Of a stretch of 64,000 bases of DNA, positions 56,200 to 64,000 are shown piece after piece. The stretch is from Peribacillus huizhouensis (GTDB lineage: Bacteria; Bacillota; Bacilli; Bacillales; DSM-1321). Each line of letters starts with the position of its first letter. Within the stretch, counting starts at the first letter, position 1. The translations under genes and the position numbers were made by a program. The stretch spans positions 124,001-188,000 of the forward strand of contig NZ_JACJHX010000004.1 of the NCBI RefSeq assembly GCF_014138605.1, in the 5' to 3' direction. Under the pieces are notes generated by a model. That model saw only the letters and a program-made list of their open reading frames with translations. It ran no database searches and was not told where the DNA came from.

Positions 56200-57729
56200 A
56201 TGAATTACTTACTAGGTACAGATATCGGAACATCCGGTACGAAAACAATCTTAATGGACACAGAAGGAAACTTAATCGCTCAAGATTTACAAGAATACGA
56301 TGTGCTAACCCCAAAACCATTATGGGCAGAGCAATGGCCGAATGTATGGCTGGATGCAACGAAAACATCAATTAAAAACACGGTACACAAGTCAGGAATA
56401 CCTGCGGAAAAAATCCGAGGAATCGCCATTAGCGGGCTTTATGGAGGTTCAGGAATTCCATTGGACGAAAACATGGAACCTGTTAGGCCGTGCATGATTT
56501 GGATGGACCGTAGAGCCGAAGCGGAAACAAAGTGGGTCTTAGATCATATTGGTGAAGAAAAACTCCGCGAAGTGACCCATAATGGCGCTGACCCCTATTA
56601 CGGCTATACGAAAATATTATGGATGAAAAATCACGAACCGGAAAATTGGCAGAAAACCAGGCTCTTTCTCCCGCCGAACGATTATGTCATCTATAAACTG
56701 ACCGGACAAATTGCCATTGATTATTCCTCTGCTGGAAATATCGGCGGGATTTTTGATATGAATAACCGAACCTGGTCTAAAGAAATGATGGATGCAATGG
56801 GAATTCCGTTGTCAATGATGCCAGAGAAAATCGTGGAATCAACGGATTTTGTCGGCGGATTGACAAAAGAAGCAGCGGCAGAGCTGGGCCTTTTGGAAGG
56901 AATGCCTGTGATCGCCAGTGGGATTGACAGCGGTGCTGCCAATATCGGCCTAGGCGTTTTTGAATCTGGTATTTATGCAGCTGCCATTGGAACTTCGATG
57001 TGCGCAGCCTTAATATCTGATCAACCAGTGAAAGGGAAAGATTTGATTGTTTGGCCGTATTTATTTGATGCGAAAAGACTTTCCTATTATTTTGCCGGAG
57101 GAGCTACAGCTGGAGCGATAGTAAAATGGTTCCGTCAGACGATGTGTCAATATGAATTGGAAGTAGAAAAAGCAGGCGGAAAAAATGCCTATGCTGTGTT
57201 AAATGAACAGGCCGCAGACATTCCAGTTGGAAGCGAAGGATTGATTGTCCTTCCTTACTTTATGGGAGAAAGAAGTCCTATTTGGGATTCTGATGCAAAA
57301 GGGACCATTGTGGGACTTTCATTGGCACATACAAAGGCTCATATTTATCGTGCCTTTCTGGAAGCGGTTGCCTTTTCTCTGCGAGATGCTATTGAAGCAA
57401 CCGGAGAAAATCTAGGCGAATATATCTTACTTGCCGGTGGTGTAACAAAATCAAAATTGTGGCGACAAATCTTTGCTGATGTCACAGGCTATCCAGTGGT
57501 CTGCCCGATTCACGATGTAGAAGCAAATATGGGCGATGTCATGCTTGCTGGAATTGGTACAGGTCTTCTTTCTTATGAAGATGTGAAGAAATGGCAGGTT
57601 CTCGATCAGAAAATCATGCCAAATCAAGAGAATCATAGGAAATATAATGACTATTACCAAGTTTATAAATCAATCTATCAAAATTTAAAGTCGAATATGA
57701 AAACGTTGACAAGACTTTCTACAACATGA
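56200..57729 (+). CDS. Xylulokinase-like FGGY carbohydrate kinase
   Basis: 509 residues from the ATG at 56200 (GGGAGG upstream); the frame is open further 5' inside the SDR gene, which is fortuitous. FGGY-family features: GTDIGTSGTKTILMD (phosphate 1), MDRRAEAE, IDYSSAGNIGGIFD, GIDSGAANIGLG, GTSMCA and LLAGGVTKSKLWRQIFAD (phosphate 2/adenosine). It phosphorylates a pentulose, probably to xylulose 5-phosphate or an epimer, feeding the pentose phosphate pathway. 28 bases after the SDR stop. Confidence 0.9.
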   Translation: MNYLLGTDIGTSGTKTILMDTEGNLIAQDLQEYDVLTPKPLWAEQWPNVWLDATKTSIKNTVHKSGIPAEKIRGIAISGLYGGSGIPLDENMEPVRPCMIWMDRRAEAETKWVLDHIGEEKLREVTHNGADPYYGYTKILWMKNHEPENWQKTRLFLPPNDYVIYKLTGQIAIDYSSAGNIGGIFDMNNRTWSKEMMDAMGIPLSMMPEKIVESTDFVGGLTKEAAAELGLLEGMPVIASGIDSGAANIGLGVFESGIYAAAIGTSMCAALISDQPVKGKDLIVWPYLFDAKRLSYYFAGGATAGAIVKWFRQTMCQYELEVEKAGGKNAYAVLNEQAADIPVGSEGLIVLPYFMGERSPIWDSDAKGTIVGLSLAHTKAHIYRAFLEAVAFSLRDAIEATGENLGEYILLAGGVTKSKLWRQIFADVTGYPVVCPIHDVEANMGDVMLAGIGTGLLSYEDVKKWQVLDQKIMPNQENHRKYNDYYQVYKSIYQNLKSNMKTLTRLSTT

Positions 57730-57776
57730 TTTGAGCATATGCTTTACCCATTCTAAAATAAGGATATGTGATAACA

Positions 57777-59123
57777 ATGAATAAATGGAAAAAAAGAATT
57801 GGATACGGGGCGGGCGACTTCGCCTGCAACCTCGTATTTAGTACAATGGCGTCTTACCTGTTGTTTTTTTATACAGATGTCTTTGGAATCACCGCAACCG
57901 TTGCTGGTACCTTAATGTTAGTAACCAAAATCATTGATGCTTTTGCCGATGCCGGTATGGGATTATTGGTTGACCGAACTCGGACTAGATGGGGACAAGG
58001 AAGACCCTACTTTATAATCGGAGCCATCCCGTTTGCTGCCTTTACGATCATGACCTTTATCGTTCCGGATTTCAGTATGTCAGGAAAAATTCTCTGGGCG
58101 TATATCACATATTGCTTATTGAATATTGCTTATACGGTGGTTAATATCCCATTAAATACGATTGTACCGAGGTTAACTTCCGATAACCACGAGCGAAACT
58201 GGTTAGTATCGACTCGTATGATTTGCGCGTTAATTGGAACCGCTTTAGTTATGTCGATTACGACGCCAATGGTGAATTTCTTCGGACAAGGAGATAACCA
58301 AAAAGGCTATCTCATTACGATGACCATTTATGGCATTGTCGCCGTGTTGGTATTTGTGTTTACATTTATGAATACGAAAGAGGTGGTTCCACCAACCGTT
58401 CAACCAGGGAAATCCTCTTTTAAACAGGATTTTAAAGGATTGACTGGCCCTGCCGTTATTTTCTTTATCTTGAATTTTCTCTATTTTGGTCTTTTTGTCA
58501 TTAGGAATACAACCGTTATCTACTATTTCACGTATAATTTGGGCCGTACGGATTGGCTGACGTTTGTAGGACTTTTCGGTATTCTCTCTGGTCTGCCAAT
58601 ACTGCTAATATTGCCTTGGCTACAGAAGAAAATGCCAAAGAAACATGTATTGCTTTTAAGTACAGCTATTTATATTGTTGGCGATTTAGTCATTTATTTC
58701 GGAAAGTCATCACCTGGCTTGCTGATTGCCGGTTTAGCCATTACCGGGCTTGGAATCTATGGCATCTTCGGCACCACTTTTGCAATTCAGCCTGATGTAA
58801 TTGATTATTCAGAGTACAAAAATAATCGAAGCATTGCGGGGATGATTGCCGCTTTCCAAGGATTTTTTGTAAAAGTAAGCCTAGGCCTTGGAAGTGCAAT
58901 TGTAGGCGTTATTTTGAAAATGGGCGGTTATATTCCGAATGTTAAACAAACTGAAACCGCTTTAAATTATATTGAAACAAGCTTTATCTGGATACCACTT
59001 ATCATCTGTGTATTAATCGCAATCACCGTGATTCCCTACAAACTCGATGATAAACGGGCAGAAATGGACGTAGAACTTGAACGCCGTCGATCACGCTCAG
59101 CGCCAATTCAAAATATGGGGTGA
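57777..59123 (+). CDS. GPH-family sugar/polyol:cation symporter
   Basis: 448 residues from the ATG at 57777, with AAGGA twelve bases upstream (a GTG at 57768 is the alternative). Twelve membrane helices; GPH/MelB-type signatures: GYGAGDFACNLVFSTMASYLL split over the N-terminus, DAFADAGMGLLVDRTRTRWGQGRPY (loop 2-3) in residues 55-80, and DVIDYSEYKNNRS in the second half. It imports a sugar or polyol with H+ or Na+. Last gene of the ROK-controlled cluster. Confidence 0.91.
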   Translation: MNKWKKRIGYGAGDFACNLVFSTMASYLLFFYTDVFGITATVAGTLMLVTKIIDAFADAGMGLLVDRTRTRWGQGRPYFIIGAIPFAAFTIMTFIVPDFSMSGKILWAYITYCLLNIAYTVVNIPLNTIVPRLTSDNHERNWLVSTRMICALIGTALVMSITTPMVNFFGQGDNQKGYLITMTIYGIVAVLVFVFTFMNTKEVVPPTVQPGKSSFKQDFKGLTGPAVIFFILNFLYFGLFVIRNTTVIYYFTYNLGRTDWLTFVGLFGILSGLPILLILPWLQKKMPKKHVLLLSTAIYIVGDLVIYFGKSSPGLLIAGLAITGLGIYGIFGTTFAIQPDVIDYSEYKNNRSIAGMIAAFQGFFVKVSLGLGSAIVGVILKMGGYIPNVKQTETALNYIETSFIWIPLIICVLIAITVIPYKLDDKRAEMDVELERRRSRSAPIQNMG

Positions 59124-59412
59124 TCCATAAAATCGAATGTCCTCGACTAATCGGTATAGTGTGAAGGGAAGTGGAGAGCAATGTCTCTCTGCTTCTTCTT
59201 ACTGTTATCCCCTTTTATAGATTTTACCTTGCATAAAACGTCAAGCATATGAAATCAATTACTAATAAAGTTGTTATAAGGATAAAGCTTTGAAACCGTA
59301 GAATTTAAGATAGGTCCTATCACTTCCCGGAGTTTAGTAGGTTTTGTCGATAGAATGTAGATAGCCGAATCCTTGATGATATTGATGACTTTATGGTTTC
59401 ATTTAAACATAC
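59124..59412. other. Intergenic, no gene seen
   Basis: Follows the symporter gene; a GTGGAGAGCAATGTCTCTCTGC hairpin-like stretch near 59170 may terminate the cluster. No coding sense found. Confidence 0.35.
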
Positions 59413-59437
59413 AAAAAGCTCAGTAGTAAAACTGAGC
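59413..59437 (-). terminator. Terminator of the rlmCD relic
   Basis: GCTCAGT (59418-59424) pairs with ACTGAGC (59431-59437); T-run on the minus strand. Confidence 0.7.
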
Positions 59438-59454
59438 CTTATAATATAATTTGT

Positions 59455-59755
59455 TTACTTTAATAAAAGTTGTGAGACACACTCCACATGACTCGTCTGC
59501 GGAAACATATCCACAGGCTGCATGCTCACCACCTTATAAAGCTTACTCAACTCCTGCAATTCCTTCGCCAATGTCGATGGATTACAAGACACATACACAA
59601 TCTTCTTCGGCTTTACCTTCATCATCGTGCGTAATAATGCTTGATCACAGCCAGTTTCTTGGTGGATCCACAACGATGACATCTGGTCTAAAGCCTTCTT
59701 TTACCCAACGAGGCATGACATTTTCAGCTTTTCCTACTTCATGAGAGATAAGGAC
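59455..59755 (-). pseudogene. C-terminal relic of 23S rRNA uracil methyltransferase (RlmCD/RumA)
   Basis: The minus strand reads [26 protein letters not shown], then a single-base shift, then [55 protein letters not shown]. This is the last quarter of RlmCD, with the PCR-motif region SCNP, but the reading frame breaks at DPPR and the first three quarters are absent. The 5' edge meets GGACAGGTAACCTGTCC, a short palindrome of the GGGAC repeat type. Non-functional. Confidence 0.85.
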
Positions 59756-59854
59756 AGGTAACCTGTCCCATTAGTTGCCCTCTTCTGAAAATACGCTTTA
59801 GCGTGGTATATCTAAGTAAGGTTTTTAAGAGATACTGGATACACCATTTCTATC

Positions 59855-59999
59855 CTTAAACGACCACCTAAAGCAGATGGTCGTTTAAGAAATTTTTAAG
59901 AATAATACCAGTTTTCCATATGAACTATCTTACAAAAAAATTAACCAAATTCGAAGGCAATCAAATGGACACGGTTAATGATGATCCAGTGTCCATTTG
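59855..59999. repeat. Two hairpins downstream of the KDPG aldolase gene
   Basis: CTTAAACGACCA (59855-59866)/TGGTCGTTTAAG (59878-59889), and CAAATGGACAC (59962-59972)/GTGTCCATTTG (59989-59999). The second is 46 bases beyond the aldolase stop and may terminate that operon. Confidence 0.6.
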
Positions 60000-60045
60000 T
60001 TAGCTAACTTTATTCAAGTTTTCGTATGCTGGTACTGGCTAATAT

Positions 60046-60708
60046 TTATCTTCCCGAGAATGCTTTTTCTAATCTTGCCTCTTTTATTTTTTGGACAAAC
60101 TGTTCGGCTAATGAGGAAATGGTTTTATAATCACCAGTTTTGGCACTAGCAGTAAGCGTTCCTCCGGCACCTACAGCAACAGCTCCTGCTTTTATCCATT
60201 GCCCTACATTATCAAGGCTTACACCTCCTGTTGGCATAAGACTGGATTTAGGTAGAGGACCTTTAATTGCTTTGATAATATTTGGTCCAAAGGCTTCCCC
60301 TGGGAACACTTTTAAAATGTCAGCACCAAGTTCCATTGCTTTGACCACACCCTCAACAGTCATTACACCTGGCATACATGGGACTTGATATCGATTGCAC
60401 AGTTTAAGAGTTTCTTCATTAAGATAAGGACTGACAACATATTCTGCACCTGAAAGCAAAGCAATTCGTGCAGTTTCAGGATCTAATACGGTTCCGGCCC
60501 CAATAATAATCTCGTTTTGGTATTCTTTAGCCAACTCTTCGATGACTTGGGTAGCACCTGGAACAGTGTAAGTAATTTCAATCGCCGCTGCTCCTCCTTT
60601 TAGACAGGCTTCGGTAATTTTTTTCGCTTCATCCGCATCGTTTGCCCGGACAACTACAACTAATCCTGAGTCAGTAATTTTTTTTATAACTTCCCATTTA
60701 TTACTCAT
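60046..60708 (-). CDS. eda: KDPG/KHG aldolase
   Basis: 220 residues, class I aldolase. Schiff-base Lys in DILKVFPGEAFGP and acid/base Glu in AAIEITYTVPG, with phosphate-binding MPTGGVSLDN and AVGAGGTL. It cleaves 2-keto-3-deoxy-6-phosphogluconate (or 4-hydroxy-2-oxoglutarate) to pyruvate and glyceraldehyde 3-phosphate (or glyoxylate). Last gene of the right-edge operon, 12 bases after the cupin isomerase; likely the final carbon-splitting step. It could instead act on an epimer (galactonate type), as these are hard to tell apart. Confidence 0.92.
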   Translation of the reverse strand: MSNKWEVIKKITDSGLVVVVRANDADEAKKITEACLKGGAAAIEITYTVPGATQVIEELAKEYQNEIIIGAGTVLDPETARIALLSGAEYVVSPYLNEETLKLCNRYQVPCMPGVMTVEGVVKAMELGADILKVFPGEAFGPNIIKAIKGPLPKSSLMPTGGVSLDNVGQWIKAGAVAVGAGGTLTASAKTGDYKTISSLAEQFVQKIKEARLEKAFSGR

Positions 60709-60720
60709 AGTATACGCCTC

Positions 60721-61299
60721 TTATTCTTTCCATTTTGGATTATCAATTATTTCAGGCTTACCATCTCTTTCAACAACAAGTTTTCTGTATCCCTTGGTTT
60801 CGATGGTACCGTAGTCATGACCGGCATCTGCGCGGAATGTAAAGAACGTCACAAGCGTCTCATTTCCAAGATTGATGCTTCTATGTGCATAGCGTGGTGG
60901 AACATAGACGGCTTTTCCTGGGGAGAAATACTGTATATCCCAATCCCCTTCCGGATTTTCCATTAACATGGCTCCATAACCACTTAAGCAATAGTACACT
61001 TCACCTGTGTCTAAAATGGTATGGAAGTGACCTTTCGTCATAAAATACTCATCGCCAACTTTTCCAGGGTAGACGATACTTGTTCCGAATAATAGATTAC
61101 CTGGCGTTTCTGGTAGGTCGAGTTCGTAAAACTCATAAACTAGCGGATCGTCGTTTTGTATTGCTGAATCAAAAGCAACGTCATCTGCATACATACCCTT
61201 CATTTTCGAAAGCGGACGCTTAGTTGAATTTTTCGCTTGGGAGTATCCAGTAATAAGATCAAAATCAATAGTAAATGGTTTTAAAACTTTTTCAGTCAT
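60721..61299 (-). CDS. Cupin-type glucose-6-phosphate isomerase
   Basis: 192 residues from the ATG at 61299 (GAGGTG upstream). Cupin phosphoglucose isomerase family known mainly from archaea: KGHFHTILDTGEVYYCLSG with the two His and Glu metal ligands, YVPPRYAHRSIN with the fourth His. It interconverts glucose 6-phosphate and fructose 6-phosphate, or similar phosphosugars. Its presence next to a KDPG aldolase and a lactonase suggests a catabolic role for a related phosphosugar and not central glycolysis. Confidence 0.88.
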   Translation of the reverse strand: MTEKVLKPFTIDFDLITGYSQAKNSTKRPLSKMKGMYADDVAFDSAIQNDDPLVYEFYELDLPETPGNLLFGTSIVYPGKVGDEYFMTKGHFHTILDTGEVYYCLSGYGAMLMENPEGDWDIQYFSPGKAVYVPPRYAHRSINLGNETLVTFFTFRADAGHDYGTIETKGYRKLVVERDGKPEIIDNPKWKE

Positions 61300-61476
61300 T
61301 CTTAAGTCACCTCTGTTTGTTTTTATATTAACTCTTTCATTTTTGTAAATTTGCATCTGTCATAAAGTTCAGCATTAATTCATTCAGATCATTCAGAGTG
61401 TTGAACCACATATGTGCTTAGTTGGTTATTGGGTTTATCATTCTAATAAAAACAATAGAATTCATTCGAAAATTAC

Positions 61477-62418
61477 TTACCTTGTTTCATTTGAAATTTG
61501 TTCAATTCGGTCGAAAACAGATCCGGTTATGTCAATATGGAAGACTTCAGCAACAACCTGCGTCCAGCCGTGGATGAAGTAAATCCAGCCATCTTCTATA
61601 TAAAGGTCTTTTGTTTCTTTTTGAGCTAGTGCTTGATGCATGAAATCAAGCCCCCCCCGATAATTCAATTCCCAGACTAAGCTCTCTTCAGGAAAGCTAC
61701 AGCTATCAGTTAATGGTGAACCTGGTCGATCTTTTCCTAACCCGGTTGAATTTATTATCAGGGAATGCGGTTTAAGTTGAGCAAGCAGGTCATCGTTCTG
61801 GCCTTGTTCTGGTGTTAAATGGTATTCAGCTTCTACATCAGGATTAATTTCTTGAACAATTCGTGCAATCTCATCAAGACGCGGTTGGCTACGGTTTGCA
61901 ATTACCACTTTCGATGGGATACTTTTCCTTTTTTTAGGATCTAATAGGTAGGAGCAAATCGCTATGGCACTTCCACCTGCTCCCATAATGAACAATTCTC
62001 CACCGTGATCATTCCAATAGTTTTCTGGAATAAAAGCTTCCATTGCTAAACCGCTAGAAATAGGGTCTTTTGCATAGCCTTCAAGCCTACCATTCTTTTT
62101 GGAAATAGAAGAAAGTTCACCAAACATGGTTGCATAAGGATCAAGGTAATCAAAGAGATCCTTAGCAGCATGATAAAGGTCAATCTTATGGGTAGTTACA
62201 AGGGCCCCTAGCGATAATTCATCATCCTTGATAAACTGCACCACATCCCGATAGACTTGAGGATCCGCATGAATATCGATATCAATCCCTTTTAAGACCG
62301 CTTTTTCAAGTCCTAAAGCCTCCGCCCAAAAAGGGAAAAGCTTCATGATGGAGGATTTCGTGGTAGTTACACCGATAAAATACATAGTTGGCTGAGTTGC
62401 TTTTTCTGGTAATTTCAA
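61477..62418 (-). CDS. Shikimate-dehydrogenase-like oxidoreductase
   Basis: 313 residues. N-terminal substrate domain with the catalytic Lys in VTTHKIDL and Asp in GYAKDPISSG; Rossmann domain with GAGGSAIAI and NRS (IANRSQPRLD), consistent with NADP or NAD binding. Start is a TTG at 62418 with GGAG eight bases upstream. It is longer than AroE (about 270) and diverged, and it lies in a sugar-acid-type operon, so it is probably not the aromatic-pathway enzyme. It may oxidise or reduce a cyclic polyol or keto acid. Substrate unknown. Confidence 0.82.
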   Translation of the reverse strand: MKLPEKATQPTMYFIGVTTTKSSIMKLFPFWAEALGLEKAVLKGIDIDIHADPQVYRDVVQFIKDDELSLGALVTTHKIDLYHAAKDLFDYLDPYATMFGELSSISKKNGRLEGYAKDPISSGLAMEAFIPENYWNDHGGELFIMGAGGSAIAICSYLLDPKKRKSIPSKVVIANRSQPRLDEIARIVQEINPDVEAEYHLTPEQGQNDDLLAQLKPHSLIINSTGLGKDRPGSPLTDSCSFPEESLVWELNYRGGLDFMHQALAQKETKDLYIEDGWIYFIHGWTQVVAEVFHIDITGSVFDRIEQISNETR

Positions 62419-62446
62419 TGGGAAATCTCCTCTCTGTTTTCCTGTT

Positions 62447-63511
62447 TTATGTTGTAAAAATACGTTTACTGAATGCTTTTGCCGGATTTTCGTGGATGAA
62501 TTTTCGGATTAAGGCTTTTGATACACCACTATCCTCAAGTCTGGGCAAAAAGCTTTTGACCAAATAATCCAAACCGAGTTCACCACCGTAGCTTCTTAAT
62601 CGCTTGCGGGTGGAATCCAGTCCGAGTAAAATTTGATTTTCATAACCTGCCTCAATCAGCTTAATAATCAGCTCTACCTCTTCGTCATCCGAATGATATT
62701 TAAATCGTCCGATGGTATCGAGTTCTAAATAAACCCCCGTGCTCGCAACATGAAGCATATAATCAACGGTATCCATTTTTCGGTCTAAATGGCAGATGAT
62801 TAATCGGCTTGGAGCAACGCCTAAATCTGTAAACAGCTTAATCTGATCAAGAGCTCCATACCCGAGTTCAGTGTGACTCATGATGGGTGTCCCAGTAGCA
62901 ACCGCTGCCTGGGAAGCAGCTTTGAAAAGCCGATAATATTGACCTCCCACACCTTCAAAATCCGCGGCCGTCTTAATAATACCTGCCCTTGCCACAATCT
63001 TTTCTACAGGCCATGCATCTTCTCCATCTGCATACATCCCGTTTTCCAGTTCATCTATAAATAGTTCAGTGAGTGTATCAACATCTGCCGTTCGAATCCA
63101 ATGATTTTCAGAGTAAAACATTAATTTATGAAACCCAGTGGAAGCAACGATCTGAATACCTGTTTGTTGCGAAGCAGCCATTAACCACTGACTATGGCGG
63201 CCGCTTCCAATGGGTTGGGCATCCACTACGGTCGTACCACCAACCGCTTTAAACAAATTCAGTTCTTGAGTGGTTTTATCAAAATCATCTATTTGCAAAG
63301 AAGAATCTATTTCAGAACTTGGACCTTTTTTTAAAAAAAGATGCTCATGACTGTGACAAAAGCCGATTTCTTCCGACGCTATTTGTCCAGTTACAGTGGT
63401 AATGACTTGGTGATAAGATTGCTCATTACCACTTTCATCCTCTTGACTCTCAATAATTAAACCCTTAGATGAATTCGATACACTAGTTAAATAATCTAAG
63501 CCATTATTCAT
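62447..63511 (-). CDS. Phosphotriesterase-family lactonase
   Basis: 354 residues of the phosphotriesterase-related (COG1735) amidohydrolase family. Metal ligands visible: HSHEHLF (HxH), Lys in GIIKTAADF (carboxylated), SHTE, ICHLDRK and the Asp in GLDSTRK. Known relatives in Listeria and Bacillus hydrolyse phosphorylated sugar lactones. The first 45 residues are an unusual polar extension. ATG overlaps the upstream dehydrogenase stop by four bases. Probably opens a lactone made by the dehydrogenase. Confidence 0.88.
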   Translation of the reverse strand: MNNGLDYLTSVSNSSKGLIIESQEDESGNEQSYHQVITTVTGQIASEEIGFCHSHEHLFLKKGPSSEIDSSLQIDDFDKTTQELNLFKAVGGTTVVDAQPIGSGRHSQWLMAASQQTGIQIVASTGFHKLMFYSENHWIRTADVDTLTELFIDELENGMYADGEDAWPVEKIVARAGIIKTAADFEGVGGQYYRLFKAASQAAVATGTPIMSHTELGYGALDQIKLFTDLGVAPSRLIICHLDRKMDTVDYMLHVASTGVYLELDTIGRFKYHSDDEEVELIIKLIEAGYENQILLGLDSTRKRLRSYGGELGLDYLVKSFLPRLEDSGVSKALIRKFIHENPAKAFSKRIFTT

Positions 63512-64000
63512 TTTGCAACTTCCTTTTGAGCAAGCATATTGATGAGATTTTCCGTTGAAACCATTGCCATTCGTTCCACTGCCTCATAGGTAAATGCACC
63601 AATATGCGGTGTTAAAATGAAATTTGGAAGTGCCACTAATAAATCCCCTTGTTTTGGTGGTTCAGAAGAGTACACATCCTGTGCAGCAACGGCTATCTCC
63701 TGATTAACAAGCGCATGATAAAGCGCTGCTTCATCCACAAGTTCTCCACGAGATGTGTTAATAAGGATGGTAGTTGGCTTCATTAGTTTTAATGTTTCAA
63801 CATTGATTAGCCCTTTTGTCTCTTCCGTTGCCGGCAAATGAAGGGAAATAATATCGGACATTTTTAATAGTTCTGATAACTCATCGGCTGTTTGGATATT
63901 ATATTTTTCAAGGAATTCGAAATCATTAAAATAAGGATCATAGATTGTGACTTTCATACCAATTCCAACTGCTCTCTTGGCAACCTCTTTTCCAATTTGT
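63508..64000 (-). CDS. D-2-hydroxyacid dehydrogenase, C-terminal part (cut by window edge)
   Basis: The frame is open to the window end, so the N-terminus lies outside. Visible part: IGKEVAKRAVGIGMKV (NAD-binding loop), VTIYDP with the NAD-specific Asp, INTSRGELVDE (catalytic Arg), SSEPPKQG (Glu) and LTPHIGAFTYEA (His). This is the phosphoglycerate-dehydrogenase-like family. Its stop overlaps the lactonase start (ATGA), so it is an upstream operon member and probably oxidises a hydroxy acid of the same pathway. Confidence 0.88.
   Translation of the reverse strand, partial: QIGKEVAKRAVGIGMKVTIYDPYFNDFEFLEKYNIQTADELSELLKMSDIISLHLPATEETKGLINVETLKLMKPTTILINTSRGELVDEAALYHALVNQEIAVAAQDVYSSEPPKQGDLLVALPNFILTPHIGAFTYEAVERMAMVSTENLINMLAQKEVAK

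Noticed and set aside
59451-59744. Plus-strand frame of 97 codons
   Set aside because: It is the reverse strand of the rlmCD relic, which has clear family residues.

Overview
The window looks like a chromosomal segment of a low-GC Gram-positive, endospore-former-type bacterium of the family Bacillaceae (Bacillus/Neobacillus-like). Support comes from strong AGGAGG-type ribosome binding sites, frequent TTG/GTG starts, two T-boxes, a LicT-type antitermination system with cre-like DNA, HPr carrying both His15 and Ser46, UgtP- and BcrC-like envelope enzymes, and Bacillus-style interspersed repeats. No rRNA, tRNA, CRISPR array, prophage or intact transposon was seen. The species cannot be named from the sequence alone.

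Layout. 1-2.1 kb: a minus-strand T-box operon (TIGR04076 protein, aldo/keto reductase, start of a transporter running off the left edge). 2.4-3.7 kb: a c-di-GMP riboswitch upstream of a PAS-HD-GYP c-di-GMP phosphodiesterase. 3.9-4.4 kb: IS200-family relic. 4.7-11.7 kb: beta-glucoside operon licT-bglP-bglH followed by ptsH-ptsI, with a LicT antiterminator/terminator unit on each side of licT. 11.8-16.7 kb: AraC regulator/aldo-keto reductase pair, IS4 relic, MFS exporter/LysR pair. 16.9-19.5 kb: GH4 6-phospho-beta-glucosidase with divergent RpiR regulator and a second IS200 relic. 20-31 kb: short UvrA paralog and an envelope district (DedA, two-component system, BcrC, UgtP-like glycosyltransferase, DedA-PAP2 fusion), studded with repeats and a group II intron relic. 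31-38.7 kb: large secreted tandem nucleotidase, tRNA-dihydrouridine synthase and small unknown genes.

38.9-43.5 kb: a Met-type T-box controls SAM hydrolase plus an ECF transporter (S component, double ATPase, EcfT). 44-52.6 kb: an ABC import operon (binding protein, ATPase, fused permease) with a glycerophosphodiesterase, an inositol-monophosphatase-like enzyme and, at its end, an unusual regulator that fuses a LacI repressor to a solute-binding-protein domain. 53-59.1 kb: YgjP-like metallopeptidase and a pentitol-type catabolic cluster (ROK regulator, SDR dehydrogenase, xylulokinase-like kinase, GPH symporter). 59.4-64 kb: broken rlmCD relic, then an unassigned catabolic operon (2-hydroxyacid dehydrogenase, phosphotriesterase-family lactonase, shikimate-dehydrogenase-like enzyme, cupin phosphoglucose isomerase, KDPG aldolase) running off the right edge.

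The strongest candidates for something new are the LacI-solute-binding-protein regulator and its operon, the SAM-hydrolase/ECF unit under a Met T-box, the unassigned right-edge operon, and two very structured intergenic sequences (46305-46417 and 47301-47623). At least six copies of a MITE-like repeat family and several decayed mobile elements mark this as an accessory-rich region.
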